DNA of 64,000 nucleotides. It comes from Euphorbia lathyris. Lineage: Eukaryota; Streptophyta; Magnoliopsida; Malpighiales; Euphorbiaceae. The DNA lies in assembly GCF_963576675.1 (NCBI RefSeq), contig NC_088917.1, forward strand, positions 14,908,001 through 14,972,000. The letters are read 5' to 3'. Position 1 is the stretch's first letter. Every line of letters starts with the position of its first letter. The translations under genes and the position numbers were made by a program. Below are positions 20,749 to 32,790 of this stretch, piece by piece. Below the pieces are notes generated by a model. That model saw nothing but the letters and a program-made list of their open reading frames with translations. It did no database searches and was not told where the DNA came from.

Positions 20749-23700
20749 CTAATCCGGGATCAGTCTAGGAAGGCTGACCCCAACCCTATCCTCTAGGAGA
20801 GAAGACAACAGAAAAGAAGGAGGAACAGAAAGGGTAGAAATACCTAACATCCCCCCATGCCCAGCAGTTGCCAAGCGATCCGCCACGCGGTTTTGCTCCC
20901 TATAAATATGGGAGAAATTAAGAGTCTCAAAGGCAGGACGAAGCCTCAAAATAGCTTTGATGAGATTCTGGCGCTTAAGACAAACAGCCTGGCTATCCGA
21001 AATCCTGTTGATTGCCTCCAAATTATCAGACTCCACCGAAAGCCTTTTAACACCCATGCGAATGGCGAGTTTAATACCCGACAGAATACCCCAGAGCTAC
21101 GCCGAAAAGGAGGAGCCCGTTCCCAAGTTATGGGTAAACCCAGCCAGCCAAGCACCACCAGCATCCCGAAGAACTCCTCCAGCAGCAATTCTGCCATTGC
21201 TAAGGCAGGAGCCATCCGTATTCAGCTTGACAACCCCTTCTCTGGGCTTACTCCAACCGACTAAATGGACCTCTTTAACCGGGGAGGGGCGAACAAGGGG
21301 CTCTCCTTCAAAACTTTTTGTAATAACATAGAGTTTTTCGAGAAGTAAAACAGTAAGTCAGGAATAAGGACAGTCTTACCAGCAAATAACTCTTCATTGC
21401 TCCATTTCCAAATTTGGTGACATATAATAGCAAAGAGAATGGCACCGTGCTCCATATTGGCCAACAAATTCCCATTGGCTCCTTCAGAGAACCAGTCAGC
21501 TTCAGAATAAGCCATAAAAGAAGGAAGGATGTGGTGAGGGAGGATCCCTTCCCAAATCTTTTTACTATTCGGGCAATCCCTCAAAGCATGGCATAAGGTT
21601 TCCACATGGCCGATGCATCTACTACAGGCACCAGACTCAGCCAAGTGCCTTCTGTGCCTATCCGCATTCGTGAGGAGCCTGTCTTTGACTCCCAGCCACA
21701 GGAAACTTCTCATGCGGTAAGTGATTTTGAGGGCCCAAATGGACTTCCAAATCTCCAAAGGAGGATCAGCCCTATTAGGGGTAAAAGCTTCATAGGCCGA
21801 TTTACAAGAATAAGTACCATTATTAGTCAAGGCCCAGTAGTGTCTGTCCTTATCCTCCTCTTGATTGATAATCTTCACTCCTCTAATGTTAAGGAGGGTC
21901 TCCAGGCTAAAAAAAGAGTCGAACTTAGACCAAATCCAGTCTCCCTCCGAGTCCACCACATCAGCAACTTTCCAGGAAAGGAAATCACACGGCGGAGGGG
22001 CGCTACACACTTCAATCAGCGGTTTATCACCAATCCATGTGTCATACCAGAAACTGATGGATTTACCATTACCCACCTCCAGGCCAACCCCCGTACAGAA
22101 TTCAGCAAACACGGCACTAAGCCCTTTCCAGAGGAAGGAACAGCTGACAACCCTCTCCTTCGGGCCACCAAAATTTTTGTCTTTCTGATACTTACCGCAC
22201 AGAAGACGAACCCAAAGGGAGGAGGGACATTGCCACATTCTCCAAAGAAGCTTCATTAACAGGACTTTATTATTGTCCTTAGCTTGCCTTATACCAAGAC
22301 CCCCCTGCCTTTAGGCTGGCAGGCTTCCTTCCAAGGGACCAGGTGAACCTTTCTCCCATCTCCAGACTCTCCCCATAGGAAACGCCGATTAATCTTATCA
22401 AGGTCATTAAGAACAGGCTCAGGGAGCTTACAGGCTTGCATGATGTGGTTCGAAGTAGCGCAGTTGACAGACTGGATTAATGTAAGGCGACCAGCAAGGG
22501 AAAGAGAATTAGCATTCCAGCTAGCACATAAACCGTTAGTTTTGTCCAAAATGTCTTTAAAAGAGGCTTTGGAAACCCTGTCACTGTGAAGAGGGACCCA
22601 AGATACTTCCCCAACGAGTGAGTCAGGGGAATGCTAGAGAGCTCACTCAGTCTTCTACACAAGCTGTTGTCCATATTCTTGGAACAAAGCATACGAGACT
22701 TTTGGATGTTAATCTTCTGGCCAGAAGCCTCACAAAAGCAGTCAATGATATCCATCACCGCCTTAATTTGCTCCTCATTACCCTCCACGAAAAGCATGAC
22801 ATCATCAGCAAAGAGTAAATGGGTAATAGGGGGCAATGTCTGTTGATGGAAACAGGGTGGAGAGTCCCCTTGCACACCGCCTCTTGGATCAGGTGAGACA
22901 GTCTTTCCATGGCAATAACAAAAAGGAAGGGGCTCATAGGATCCCCTTGACGAATTCCCCTGGAGGGAGAGAACTCATCAGACATGTCCCCATTGATCAT
23001 AACCTGGAAAACAGGAGAGGAGATGCACTTCTCAATCAAATTCCTCCAGTTTTCTGGGATACCAGCTTTGGTTAAACTATCCAGAAGAAAGCTCCAGTTC
23101 AATCTATCATAGGCTTTCTCCAGATCCAGTTTGAGAGCCACGATCCCTTTCTTGCATTTCTTAATCTTCATAGAATGGACAACCTCCTGGGCAATAACAA
23201 TGTTATCCATCAATTGTCTACCATGAACAAAGCTCCCTTGATTCTGGCTGATTATATCCGGAAGGATCTTCCGGATTCTGTTAGCCACAATCTTAGTAAT
23301 AGCTTTATACAAAAACATTACAAAGACTGTTGGGACTCATCTGGAGAAAGGAAGAAGGCTTGACAACCTTGGGAATCAAGACGAGGAGGGTTTTATTAAC
23401 CAAACTGATATCGTTAGAACCACCAAAAACACCTAACACAAAACTGTATATGCCCTCTTTCACAGTGTCCCAGTGTTTATGATAGAAACTAGCGGGGATA
23501 CCATCAATCCCAGGAGCCTTAGTGGAACCGATGCTGGAGAAGGCCAGGTCAATTTCTTTAAGGTCAATAGGATGGAACGCATCTTTAATAGCATCCTCCC
23601 CCAACCGAGGAAAGGAAATACTAGAGTGGGCACTGTCCAAATCCACCGCTTCCTCTCTGAACAGGTCCTTGTAGAACTCAAGGGCAAGGCGCCGAATGTC

Positions 23701-24847
23701 TTCCTCCTCACAAAATCCACTCACCACTGGTGTCTTTAATAGCATCGATCCTATTCCTCTGTCTCCTAATGATCGTTGAGAGGTGGAAAAACCTGGTATT
23801 TCGGTCCCCGTCTTGAATCCAAGCCTTCCTAGATTTCTGGAACCACAGAAGCTCTTCCTGTCTAAGCACTGCTTCCAACTCATTCTAGAGAGCTCTAAGG
23901 TGACCATTCAGGCTATGGTCAAAGCGAACCTCCAAGCAACGTTGAACACCTTCCATCCTCCTCAAGAATTTGTTTTTCCTCCTGATAATATGGCCAAAGA
24001 TGTTTTTATTCCATCCAGCCACATTCCTCCTGAATTCCTCAGCAGCGAGAAGAACATCAGAGTGGGGATGCCAATTGTTCTTAACGAAATTCTTAAACTC
24101 GGGGTGAGAATCCCAAGCCACAAGATACCTAAAAGGTCTGTTACCTTTCAACCGGTTACCTTTGACCAAATTAATGAGGATATGGCAATGGTCAGAGTGA
24201 CGGAAAGGGAGATTAAGCACCTTGACCTCAGGAAACCTACAGATCGCAGCAACATTAGTGTACACCTTATCCAACCTAACAAACACACTATTCCTTTTCC
24301 AGGTAAATTTGTGACCAGCAGCACCCATGTCCGAAAGCCCGCACAGATCCATACTTTGCTTGTGATTTAGACATCGGTTCACATAATGATTACCCCCTCC
24401 TCTCTGATCACTCAAAAGGGCAATATCATTAAAATCCCCGGCCACCAACCAAGCATCCACCATGTTAGAGCTAATAGAATGAAGGATCTCCTACAGCCTT
24501 CTTCGGTTAGTCAAAACAGGATCGGCATAAACAAAGGTAACAAAGAAAGGTTTATTACCAGGGTAACACACCTTACTATGGATGAACTGACTGTCCATAC
24601 TAACAATATCAATATTGACTTGACCTGGCTTCCAAAAGAGCCAAATCCCCCCTGCCCGGCCAGTAGCCTCCGATCTAACACAATTCCAATTCTTAAACTT
24701 TCTAACCACCTCATCTGCTTTGGCTCCACTGACCTTGGTCTCTAGAAGAACAAAACATGAAGGGTTAAACTGTTTAATAAGATCCTTAACATGGATGCGG
24801 GTTGCCTTGCTCGCCGCACCTCTAACATTCCAAACAAAGAAGTCCAT
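20749..24847 (-). pseudogene. LINE ORF2: endonuclease, reverse transcriptase, zf-RVT, RNase H
   Basis: Begins at the ATG at 24847 with the endonuclease motif FFVWNVRGAASKATR, then LLETKVSG and AGDFNDIALLSDQRGGG. RT follows with TKAPGIDGIPASFY, TLLVLIPKV, LKLDLEKAYDRLNW, SRGIRQGDPMSPFLF and the catalytic box LLFADDVMLFVEG. A zf-RVT follows (CSRC, then LCHALRDCP), then RNase H (VKLNTDGSCLS, VESDN, NRVADRLA). Breaks include in-frame TAG at 24491 and 23885 and shifts near 23740, 23310, 22800, 22500 and 22280. There is also a stop at 21261, and a TAG at about 21105 replaces the RNase H catalytic Glu codon. The family's ORF2 is about 1,350 codons, matching the span here. It would nick DNA and prime reverse transcription at the target if intact. 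Confidence 0.88.
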
Positions 24848-24885
24848 CAGAGAGGAAGACTACTGACACAAGCCCATACCCTAGA

Positions 24886-26864
24886 TCAGGTATTTATTCG
24901 GGGCTCCGGAGAGCCTAGAGGAGGTCCCATAAGGTCCCCTTTTATCCCAAGATCCAACCCATTAAGGTTCTTTTTAGGTTTCACTTTGGGTTTCTTCAAG
25001 TTTAACTTACTCACTCCTATAGCTTTTCCAATAGGAGCATCAACAGGAGGATTTAGAATACTAACCTCAGTACTCAACCCTTTCCCTGCTGACAGTAGAA
25101 ACTGGGAGTTCCCTTTGGCTTTGGCCTTAGCATTAGAGACAAAGAGAGGATTAATAGAATTACCCAGACTGGAGGCATGCTCTGCCGATTCCAGACCAGG
25201 CATGCTTAAATCAATCTGTTTATAGGAAGGATCCGAGTCCTGATCTTCCTCCATAGACAAAACACCGAACCTTGACCCCGAACCAGAAGCTGAGTCCACT
25301 CCAGTCTCATTCCCCTTCTTAATATCCAGGGGTCTGACCTTAATCTCAGGAGCAATCTGGAGCGTAGTCATCTTTCTACTGATATCCAGCAAATGATTAG
25401 AATTAACATTAGCACGTGGCTTCCTCCTCACTGACCTCTTGGCAAGCATCCATGGGCCAAAACTCCTTTCTTCCCCCTGACTCTTCTCAGCTCCGCCTAT
25501 GATAGGTTGCACCAACTCCTCCACCTCCTTCCTCTTCTTAGGACATCCCTCAAAGGTATGGCCAAACATACCACATTCATAGCAGATATTGTGTATACCT
25601 TCATATTCAATATGAAAGACCTTATTCTGAATACAGAATTGAGAAAGAAGAGGCTTAGCGAGATCAATATCAATACAGACCCTAGCAAACTTGCCTCTTA
25701 CTGCCCCAATGGTAGTCTTATCAACATGGTGGACCTTCCCAACAAGGCTACCAATCTTGTTCAGGAATCTATCACTGTAGTATTCAAGAGGTAGGCCTGG
25801 GAACCTAACCCAAGTAAGGATCCTGTTAACAGAGCAATCATGGGGATCGAAATTTGGGACCCAATGTCTCAGAGCCAAAACATGATTGGAGATAATATAC
25901 GGTCCACCATTAACAACAGCATTGAAATCCTCAGCCCTTGTGAATTTAATGACGTAATAGTCATTTTCAAGGTCTGTGATAGTAACCTTTCCTTTCTTAG
26001 CCCATTAAGCCTGGATCCTCTGGGCAAAGTAATTGAAACTGATCCTTTTCCCCAACACAGTGACAATTAATGCCAATTTCCACTTTGATCTCATAACCCG
26101 CTTATCTTCTGAGGAAAGACGGATCCTAGGACACAACGGGTTATCAGGCTCTCCATCCTCAGAATCGGAGTCGGATAGAAAATCCCCAGATTCGTTCTCA
26201 ATAGTATCCTCCTCCATCATGGGTTCCTCCTCAACCACCCCTAACACCTTATCCCTCTAGGAGGGAGCTCCCCCATCCTTCTGATAACCTTAGACATGTT
26301 GGCCCTGGATAGCATTAGTGCCTGGGGACAAAGCCCCTTCCCTAATATGTCCTGATTGCAACATACTCAAATCCCCGGACACAATGGCCTGAGCGGCTTG
26401 CGCGGCCAGCACGGCCTGCGAAAGTCGCAAGGCTTGCCCAGCTTGCGAGGGAGAGGCGGCAGGCATTCCCTGTGGCCCAAGCGCAGGACGCGGCCCCACC
26501 ATACCGGAACCCTGCTCGCCCCCACAAACAGCAACCGAATCCAGGGCCGCGGGATCTCTCCTTCCCCGCTCCCGATCGGCCGCCACAAGCCCTGATCCAA
26601 CTAGCGAAACCGCCAGATCCGCCTCCCCACCATCAACCCACTCCGATCTACTCCGATCCCTGGACCTGTCCCTCGGTCTCTCGTTACTCCGCCGCCTACC
26701 CTGAGGAGATCCTTCCGATCTCCCATCATCCGTCGCCCACGGTCCTCCTGCACCAAATCGTTACCCAGCCCGTGCCCCGCCACCGGACTCGCCAGATCCA
26801 TCACCGACCGGCCGGCCGCCTTCACCGACCAGTCCACCCTCCCCTTTGCGTTCGCCTTTGTCAT
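24886..26864 (-). pseudogene. LINE ORF1 (DUF4283 plus CCHC zinc knuckle)
   Basis: Probably starts at the ATG at 26864 in a GC-rich, Arg/Gly/Ala-rich head, then shifts frame near 26590. In the second frame stops occur at 26290-26292 (TAA), about 26260 (TAG) and 26005-26007 (TAA), between clearly coding segments. The conserved part carries DUF4283-type motifs (RSKWKLALIVTVLGK, DLENDYYVIKF, LTWVRFPGLPLEYY) and then a CCHC knuckle CYECGMFGHTFEGC at about 25560-25600. The C-terminus is Lys- and Ser-rich, ending at 24886. ORF1p binds LINE RNA and forms the RNP. The start is my choice, because it is the first ATG after the 5' end that opens a plausible frame. Confidence 0.8.
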
Positions 26865-27013
26865 CGCCGCAGAGAAGAGAAAAAAAAGTTTTAGAACTAT
26901 TATTTTTGCTCGTTTTCTCAGTTTTGCCCTTCCTAAAATATTCCCATTAATAATTCATTTTTCTACGGAAAAAAATATAGTTTGACTCCATGAGAAATAA
27001 TATGAAGTTTATA

Positions 27014-27193
27014 CAGTTGTGTTCACATGGACCTTGATGACCACGTAAATTTGGTCATTCACCGTTAAACCTAAGTTGATTAAAATCTTAGGGTACGAAT
27101 TCAAAACATCCTAAGACTTATATATAATCAGCCTAAATCTAATGGTAAATGACCAACTTTACGTGGATATCAGGATCCATGTGAACGCAACTG
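27014..27193. mobile_element. 180-bp palindromic MITE with 10-bp TSD
   Basis: Ends CAGTTGTGTTCACATGG and, inverted, CAGTTGCGTTCACATGG. Most of the element folds back on itself. Flanked by the perfect 10-bp duplication GAAGTTTATA (27004-27013 and 27194-27203), so it is Mutator-derived. Related copies lie at about 28185-28244 and 54250-54430. Confidence 0.8.
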
Positions 27194-27763
27194 GAAGTTT
27201 ATAAAAGAATATTGAGTGAGAATAAAGAGAATGTTGCGTCACTCTAGGAAAAAAAATACAGTTTCACTCAATTGCATATCATTAAAAAATGAGATTATAA
27301 GGTAGTATTGTTTTTTAAATATTATTTAATGGTTTCTTAATTTATAAAATTTGCCCTTACCAAAAAAAAGTTTATAAAATTTTATTTTAATCCACCTATA
27401 ATTCAGAACGGAGGGAAGGGGGAGTATTATTTTTCTTTTTGAAGATATATTATCACTGTTTCTAAAATAAAATATAGTACTACTTCCTTTTTTAAAAGAA
27501 TTTGGCCATTGAACTGACACATGTTTATAGGGAAACGAATTGGATTACTGATTGGTTGGTGAATTTCGTAGGTACTTGTTCTATGGGCATCATGAGTTTG
27601 ATGCCCTCCTGCAGCCCTCCAAAAAATCCTTCTAACCGATAGTAGAGGCCTGATGCAGTGTAGATTGTTGCGATCCTAGATCGCCTTTTATTTTTCAGTT
27701 CTCTTCTTCTCTTTTTCTTTTGTTGCCAGGGTCTTGAGTCTTCTTCTACTACCAAAAAAAAAA

Positions 27764-28064
27764 GGGTCAAATACATGAATATCACAATTAAATACAAAAT
27801 TACAACTAAGTCATATCAGCAAACTTAATTTTTAATATATCATTATTCTCTATATATTATGATTTTATATCATAGTTTACAAATTCTAGACTCCAATTCA
27901 TAAATTATAAATCCTAGAAAATATATTTTAGACTTCTAATTTATAAATTCTAATCTTTAAAATATATTAAAAGTACTGATTTTACTAGTTTGACATAATC
28001 CAAAATCATAACTTAACATAGTTGTAAATATTTATTAAAAGATGAATTTATGTGTAATTTTCCC
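27764..28064. repeat. dispersed 300-bp repeat, copy 1
   Basis: Runs from GGGTCAAATACATGAATATC to TGTGTAATTTTCCC. A second copy in the same orientation is at 45767-46076, with similarity throughout (for example TTACTAGTTTGACATAATCCA against TTACTAGTTTAACATGATTCA). The ends form a short imperfect inverted repeat (GGGTCAAATACATGAAT, GGGAAAATTACACATAAAT), which points to a non-autonomous DNA transposon. Confidence 0.6.
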
Positions 28065-28184
28065 AAAAAAAAAAAATCCAACTCTAGACCTTTTTAGCCC
28101 ATTTTCCGGCCCATTTCCCATATGTTAGCCTATTGTCCATTTTCAAATGGATTAGTTGTATTTTGTAACGATATCTATACATAC

Positions 28185-28244
28185 AGTCTTGATCACATGT
28201 ACCTTAATGAGCATGCAGAATTTGCTCATTCATCGTTAGATTCA
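28185..28244. repeat. half-copy of the palindromic MITE family
   Basis: AGTCTTGATCACATGTACC...TTTGCTCATTCATCGTTAGA matches one arm of the MITE at 54250-54430 (inverted) and, more loosely, that at 27014-27193. The second arm is not found nearby. Confidence 0.55.
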
Positions 28245-28541
28245 TGATGAATATCATATTATAAATTCGTAATTGTACTAAAATTTTAGTTAGTAAAGCA
28301 GGGGACATTTTTTAAGGTAAGTTAGATTCATGATTTATGAACTATAACATTATTAGCATTATAATCCTTAAACTTCAAGAGTACAAATTCTAACTAAATG
28401 AATTGTTATAATTACATATTTATGCTGAACTCTAACTTATATAGCAGGATAGAGAACAAATTCTAACTAAATCTTGAACTAATATCTACATAATCTATGA
28501 CTAACTTTGTACCTAACTATGTTAATTGATGCAAATACATA

Positions 28542-29193
28542 GGGGTGTAAACGAGCCGAGCCGGACCGAACCCTAGGTAGGTTCGGTATTGGCTCGTTAA
28601 TATCTCGAGTCGAGCCCTCTCGAACCGAGTTTTGTCGAGCTTTGATCGAGCCGAGCTTTGACCGAACCTGACCGAGCTTTGATCGAGCCGAGCTTTTATC
28701 GAGCTTCTAACGAGCTTTAACTAAGTTCATCATACATGCATAGAATAAGCAGCGTAGAAAATAAAAAATCCTTATAACATACTTCATATGAGTATAAAAT
28801 ATTTATAAAGGAAAACAATCATGTTATTATCGAGATTCCAGAATAGTAGAGGATACTTATGGTTAGAAAACACAGACTCGGAAAAAAATTTCAAACAATT
28901 GAAATATATATTAAAGTTTGTAATGTATCTGTTTCTTATCAAACCTAATTGTCTAGTTAAAGTCTTAAATATCTAAGTTTTTTTTGTTATTTTTTTTATA
29001 AGTAAAATCTAATTTGAATTGTGAATTTTGATGATAATAACCAATGAAATATATATATGCTCGCAAGCTTTCGAGCCGAACCTGAGGAAGTTCAGACTCA
29101 GTTCGTTAGTGCTCGAGCCGATCCCGAACTCGAGTTGAGCCCTATCGAACCGAGCTCGAATAGTTTGCGAACTACCAATGCTGGTCAGCACCC
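28542..29193. mobile_element. probable hAT-like non-autonomous element
   Basis: Starts GGGGTGTAAACGAGCCGAGCC and is rich in CGAGCY and GAACCGAGCTC motifs at both ends (28550-28720 and 29062-29180), with an AT-rich middle. GTGTAAACGAGCCGAGC at an end is typical of plant hAT-type MITEs. I could not find a clean 8-bp duplication, and the right edge (CAGCACCC at 29186-29193) is uncertain. Confidence 0.4.
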
Positions 29194-29249
29194 AATATTA
29201 CTATATTATTAACACTCCACAAGTTAAGAGTGGAGAACTATTGACTTCA

Positions 29250-29650
29250 CTGGCTATTTATTCAACATTCCTAAACGTGTTAACAAACAATGATATACAC
29301 AGGAGAATGTAACGGTTTAGTGAAATAATCTGCTAACTGATCCCTGAGCTTACAAGAAATAAGTAAACCATTTAGTTTAAACTTTCTCTCTTACAAAATG
29401 ACAGTCAATCTCTAAATGCTTTGTGCTGTTATAGAAAACTGGATTTTTTAACTATATGCATTGCAGAGATGTGTCACAGAATAACAATGATGGTTGTCAA
29501 TGAAAAAATATGTAAATCTTTTAATAAATACAATAACTATTGAAGTTCACAAGTTATTGTAGACATTTCTTTATATTCAGCTTCTAATAAAGATATGCTA
29601 ATTATTTGTTGTTTCATAGACTTTTGCCTTATCTGATAAATACTCTTGTC
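29250..29650 (-). pseudogene. relic of a Copia RNase H domain
   Basis: On the minus strand, across several frames and stops, one can read LLEAEYKEMSTITCELQ, then LLKDLHI, then SAMHIVK and LSFCKRE-like pieces. These match the order of the Copia RNase H end (EAEYRA, CEL-WL--LL-DL, SA--I--NP, the H-x-x-x-x-C/H region). The Copia RT is not recognisable upstream. This is a different and much older element than that at 2982-14485. Confidence 0.6.
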
Positions 29651-29940
29651 TAAATCAAAAGAAGATTGTTGAATGAACAAATTAAATGATAATCTTGTGA
29701 ATATTTAGATTGAACATGTTTCCTTTTAGATTTTCTTGTAATAGATGATTATAAAACTTCATCTTGTAAGATAATATGTTTATTTCCTTCAAATCCAAGA
29801 TTCTCATGTAGAAATAAGGTCTCATAATAAAACTTTAAATTTCAAGAAACAAACAATTTGATGATTCTCTATGTTGATTAAAAGGATTTTAATATTTTAT
29901 CAAAATAAAGGTTCGTTATTTTATGAATCAATATACATAG

Positions 29941-32790
29941 TATTTTTTTTTTTTTTTTAAGAAAGAACAAATTCATAATGGAAATCTGAATACGAATAAC
30001 AAAATTCGGTTGAATGACAATCCACACTGAGAATTCTGACAAAGAAATGTTTGCTCAAGCTAACATATGAGCCACACTATTCACAGAACAACCTATAAAG
30101 TTGATAGTTACATCATTAAAAGAATCACGAAGAATCTTACACTTGTCAACAATAATCACATAAATAAAGCGAAAGCTAGGCTGCTCGAGGTGATCAACCA
30201 CAACTAACGTACCAGACTCTACTCTAACCCCATCCAATCCTTTGCCTTTTAACTAACTGAGTGCCTCACGAATACTGATAGCTTCAACCTCCTTGGCCAA
30301 AAAAAATTCCAAATTTCTTACACGGCGAAAGCACTACAGAAATTATTATATGAGTCGCGTAACATAGCCCCGATACTGAAAAGAACCCGCTCTAGGAACA
30401 ATTAATGCATCTACATTCAGTTTTAACACATTTGGCGAGGGACATGACGAACCCTGCAACCCACCAGTTCCTAAACTAATTGCCTTTAAACTCGCATGAG
30501 CATCCTAGCAATTCTTTTGGACCAAAACATATAATTTAATAATACTTCCCGTAACAACAATATTATCATTCCAAATTTAACAGTTCCTACCATACCACAT
30601 GCCCCAAATTAATGTTAGCCAAACACAACATTTATCAACATCCAAAACATCCAAAACATTTTTCATCCAGTTTTGAAAAGATTCACCAGGGGCCACAATT
30701 AAACAGTTTAACGATACAATGTTCCACACTGCTACAACATAAGAACATTCATTAAATATATGCAAGATAGATTCAGACCTTATCCCACATAGCTTGCAAA
30801 TCGGATCAATCGCAACTCGCCTCAAAATTAAGTTACAGTCGTAGGGAGAATACATTTGCAAGCCCACCACAGGAGATTTCACATCTTACTCGGTAACTTT
30901 AACTCCCAAAGCCATTTTCAAAAACTAGTTGGCTATTGTGCATTGTGATTTAGGCTCAAACTATATCCACTTTTTACCGTATATTCCTATTGACGCTCCA
31001 GAACCCAAAACCAAGACTTTGTCTCTTCATTGGCAGATAGAGAAATAGCCAAAATGTTACTACAATCCTCACTATTAAAAGTTGCACGGATAAGAGCTTC
31101 ATCCCATCGCCTTTGATTTTTATAGAATAGCATAATCACAAGCACCTGCATAGCTTCTGAAAGCACAAAACTGGTATGCCATTTACACTGTTAATCAGCC
31201 AAGGGTCTCTATCAATTATAAGGTTTTGATCGAAACCTATCCTCCATCTACACCCCCTCAACAACATTGACTTTGCCTCCCAAATGCTACTCCAAGCAAA
31301 ACTTCCATTTGAACTCCTCGAAGAGCTTAAGAAGTGCATGCCCCTGAAGTACCTTGCCTTGAAAATACGAGATACAGGTGAATTCAGATGTATGATAAGT
31401 CGCTATCCCTGTTTCGCTAGCATGGCCATATTAAATTTCTCAACTTCTTAAAACTCACTCCACCAGAAACCTTTGGCTCATATAACTTATCCCAACATAG
31501 CCAATGTATGCCTTTAGCACCATTTTGCCACCAAAATTTATTAAAAATTCTTTCCATCTCATCACACAAACCTGTTAGTAGAACAAAAATATTTATAGCA
31601 TAAATCGGAATAGCCTGCAAGACATATTTAATAAGAATCTTCTTTCCCCTTTCGACAAAAATTTCGTCTGCCATGAAGAAATAGGACTGAGAGCACAATT
31701 CTTAACAAGCTACGGACCTCCCGCTTACTCTTTTCCACAAAAGATGGCATACCATCTCCCCTGATTTTCAGCTGCCACAACCCAAAATATCACAGGTAGC
31801 TTGTTTATCTATGGGGAGTACATTTCTACTAAAAAGTACAACTGATTTATTGTAATTTACCACGTCAGTGGACACGAGCTCGTACTCATTCAACACTTCT
31901 TGAACCACCTCACATTCTTGCATCGTGGCTCTAAAAAAGAATTACCAGTCATCTGCGAAAAATAAATGGCTCGCTCTATGGAACCTATAGCAACTTGACA
32001 CCCTCTCCACAAGCTTTACGACTCCTTTTTCCTAATGAAAGAACTTAGCCCTTCTACATAAAAAAAAGGGTAAGGGGATAGAGGATCCAATTACCTTATT
32101 AGGAAAATCGGACCAAGAGCCAACCTAAATATGATAGGATACTAAGGTTATACAATTTAGCACCAAACTGGTCCATTTCGCATAAAAACCCAACATTGAC
32201 ATCACCAGTCGAATGAAACCCACTCTAGCCAATCGTACGCTTTACTCATATCAATCTTTAGAGCAACAAAGCCCTCATTCCTTTGCGATTTCTGTTTCAG
32301 GTAATATGTTGTCTCGAAAGCAATCAATATATTATCCATTATAATCCTTCCAAGAATGAACGCACTATGTGTGCAGAAATTACACCATTTAACAACGGTT
32401 TTAGCCTATTCGTCATCACCTTTGCTAGAATTCTATAAACTACGTTACACAGTGATATTAGTCGGAAATCTGCCATACCAGTGAGTTGTTCCTTCTTTGG
32501 TATAAGGACAATATTCATATGATTCAATTGTGAGGTAATGCACCTGTCTAAAAAAAAGCTTCTATAAATTTGCACAACATCGCCACCAACAATTGCCCAA
32601 AATGATTGGAAGAAAGTTGGATTCATCCCATCAAGTCCAGGTACTTTATCCGGGTGCATACCAAATAAGGCAGCTCTTACTTTATCTTCGTAATCTTCTC
32701 CAAAAGGTAACCATTTTTTTCTATATAACCTTCAGGGCCACACTCTCAAGTACTTCAAAAGAAAATGAGTTTGTGGTTTGAAAAATTTCA
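29941..32790 (-). pseudogene. decayed LINE (RT to RNase H)
   Basis: A T-run at 29943-29958 on the plus strand marks the poly(A) end. Reading leftward from about 32700: RT start (HPDKVPGLDGMNPTFFQSFW, then MNIVLIPKK and FRLISLCNVVYRILAKV at 32339-32659), an FADD catalytic box at about 31950, the connection region (31417-31698), a zf-RVT (PICKLCG then ESILHIFNEC at 30577-30882) and the RNase H end (VESGTLVVV, NSVAHMLA at 30055-30237). Frames change at least six times. The endonuclease and ORF1 are absent, so the copy is 5'-truncated near 32790. It belongs to a different LINE group from that at 20706-26910, judging by its motif wording. Confidence 0.82.

Larger units (their letters stand above)
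20706..26910 (-). mobile_element. nearly full-length L1-type LINE
   Basis: 6.2-kb non-LTR retrotransposon read leftward: ORF1 (nucleic-acid binding), ORF2 (endonuclease, RT, zf-RVT, RNase H), then a T-run (20706-20710) on the plus strand marking the poly(A) end. A 15-bp target duplication CGTTTTCTCAGTTTT flanks it at 20691-20705 and 26911-26925. That fixes both ends and shows that the copy is not 5'-truncated, which is uncommon for LINEs. The clean TSD suggests moderate age, while both ORFs already contain several stops and shifts. Confidence 0.92.
26926..28541. other. AT-rich spacer with MITE copies, no gene
   Basis: No frame here has recognisable protein content. The stretch holds the palindromic MITE at 27014-27193, a dispersed repeat at 27764-28064 and a half-copy of the first MITE family at about 28185-28244, annotated separately. 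Confidence 0.6.

Noticed and set aside
21606..22259. Plus-strand open frame of 217 codons, and other plus-strand frames across 20857-24745
   Set aside because: They are antisense to LINE ORF2, whose motifs (RT, zf-RVT, RNase H) are clear on the minus strand. The plus-strand products show no domain.
26472..26894. 140-codon Pro-rich plus-strand frame
   Set aside because: Antisense to the GC-rich head of LINE ORF1. The composition reflects GC content, and no homologue is recognised.
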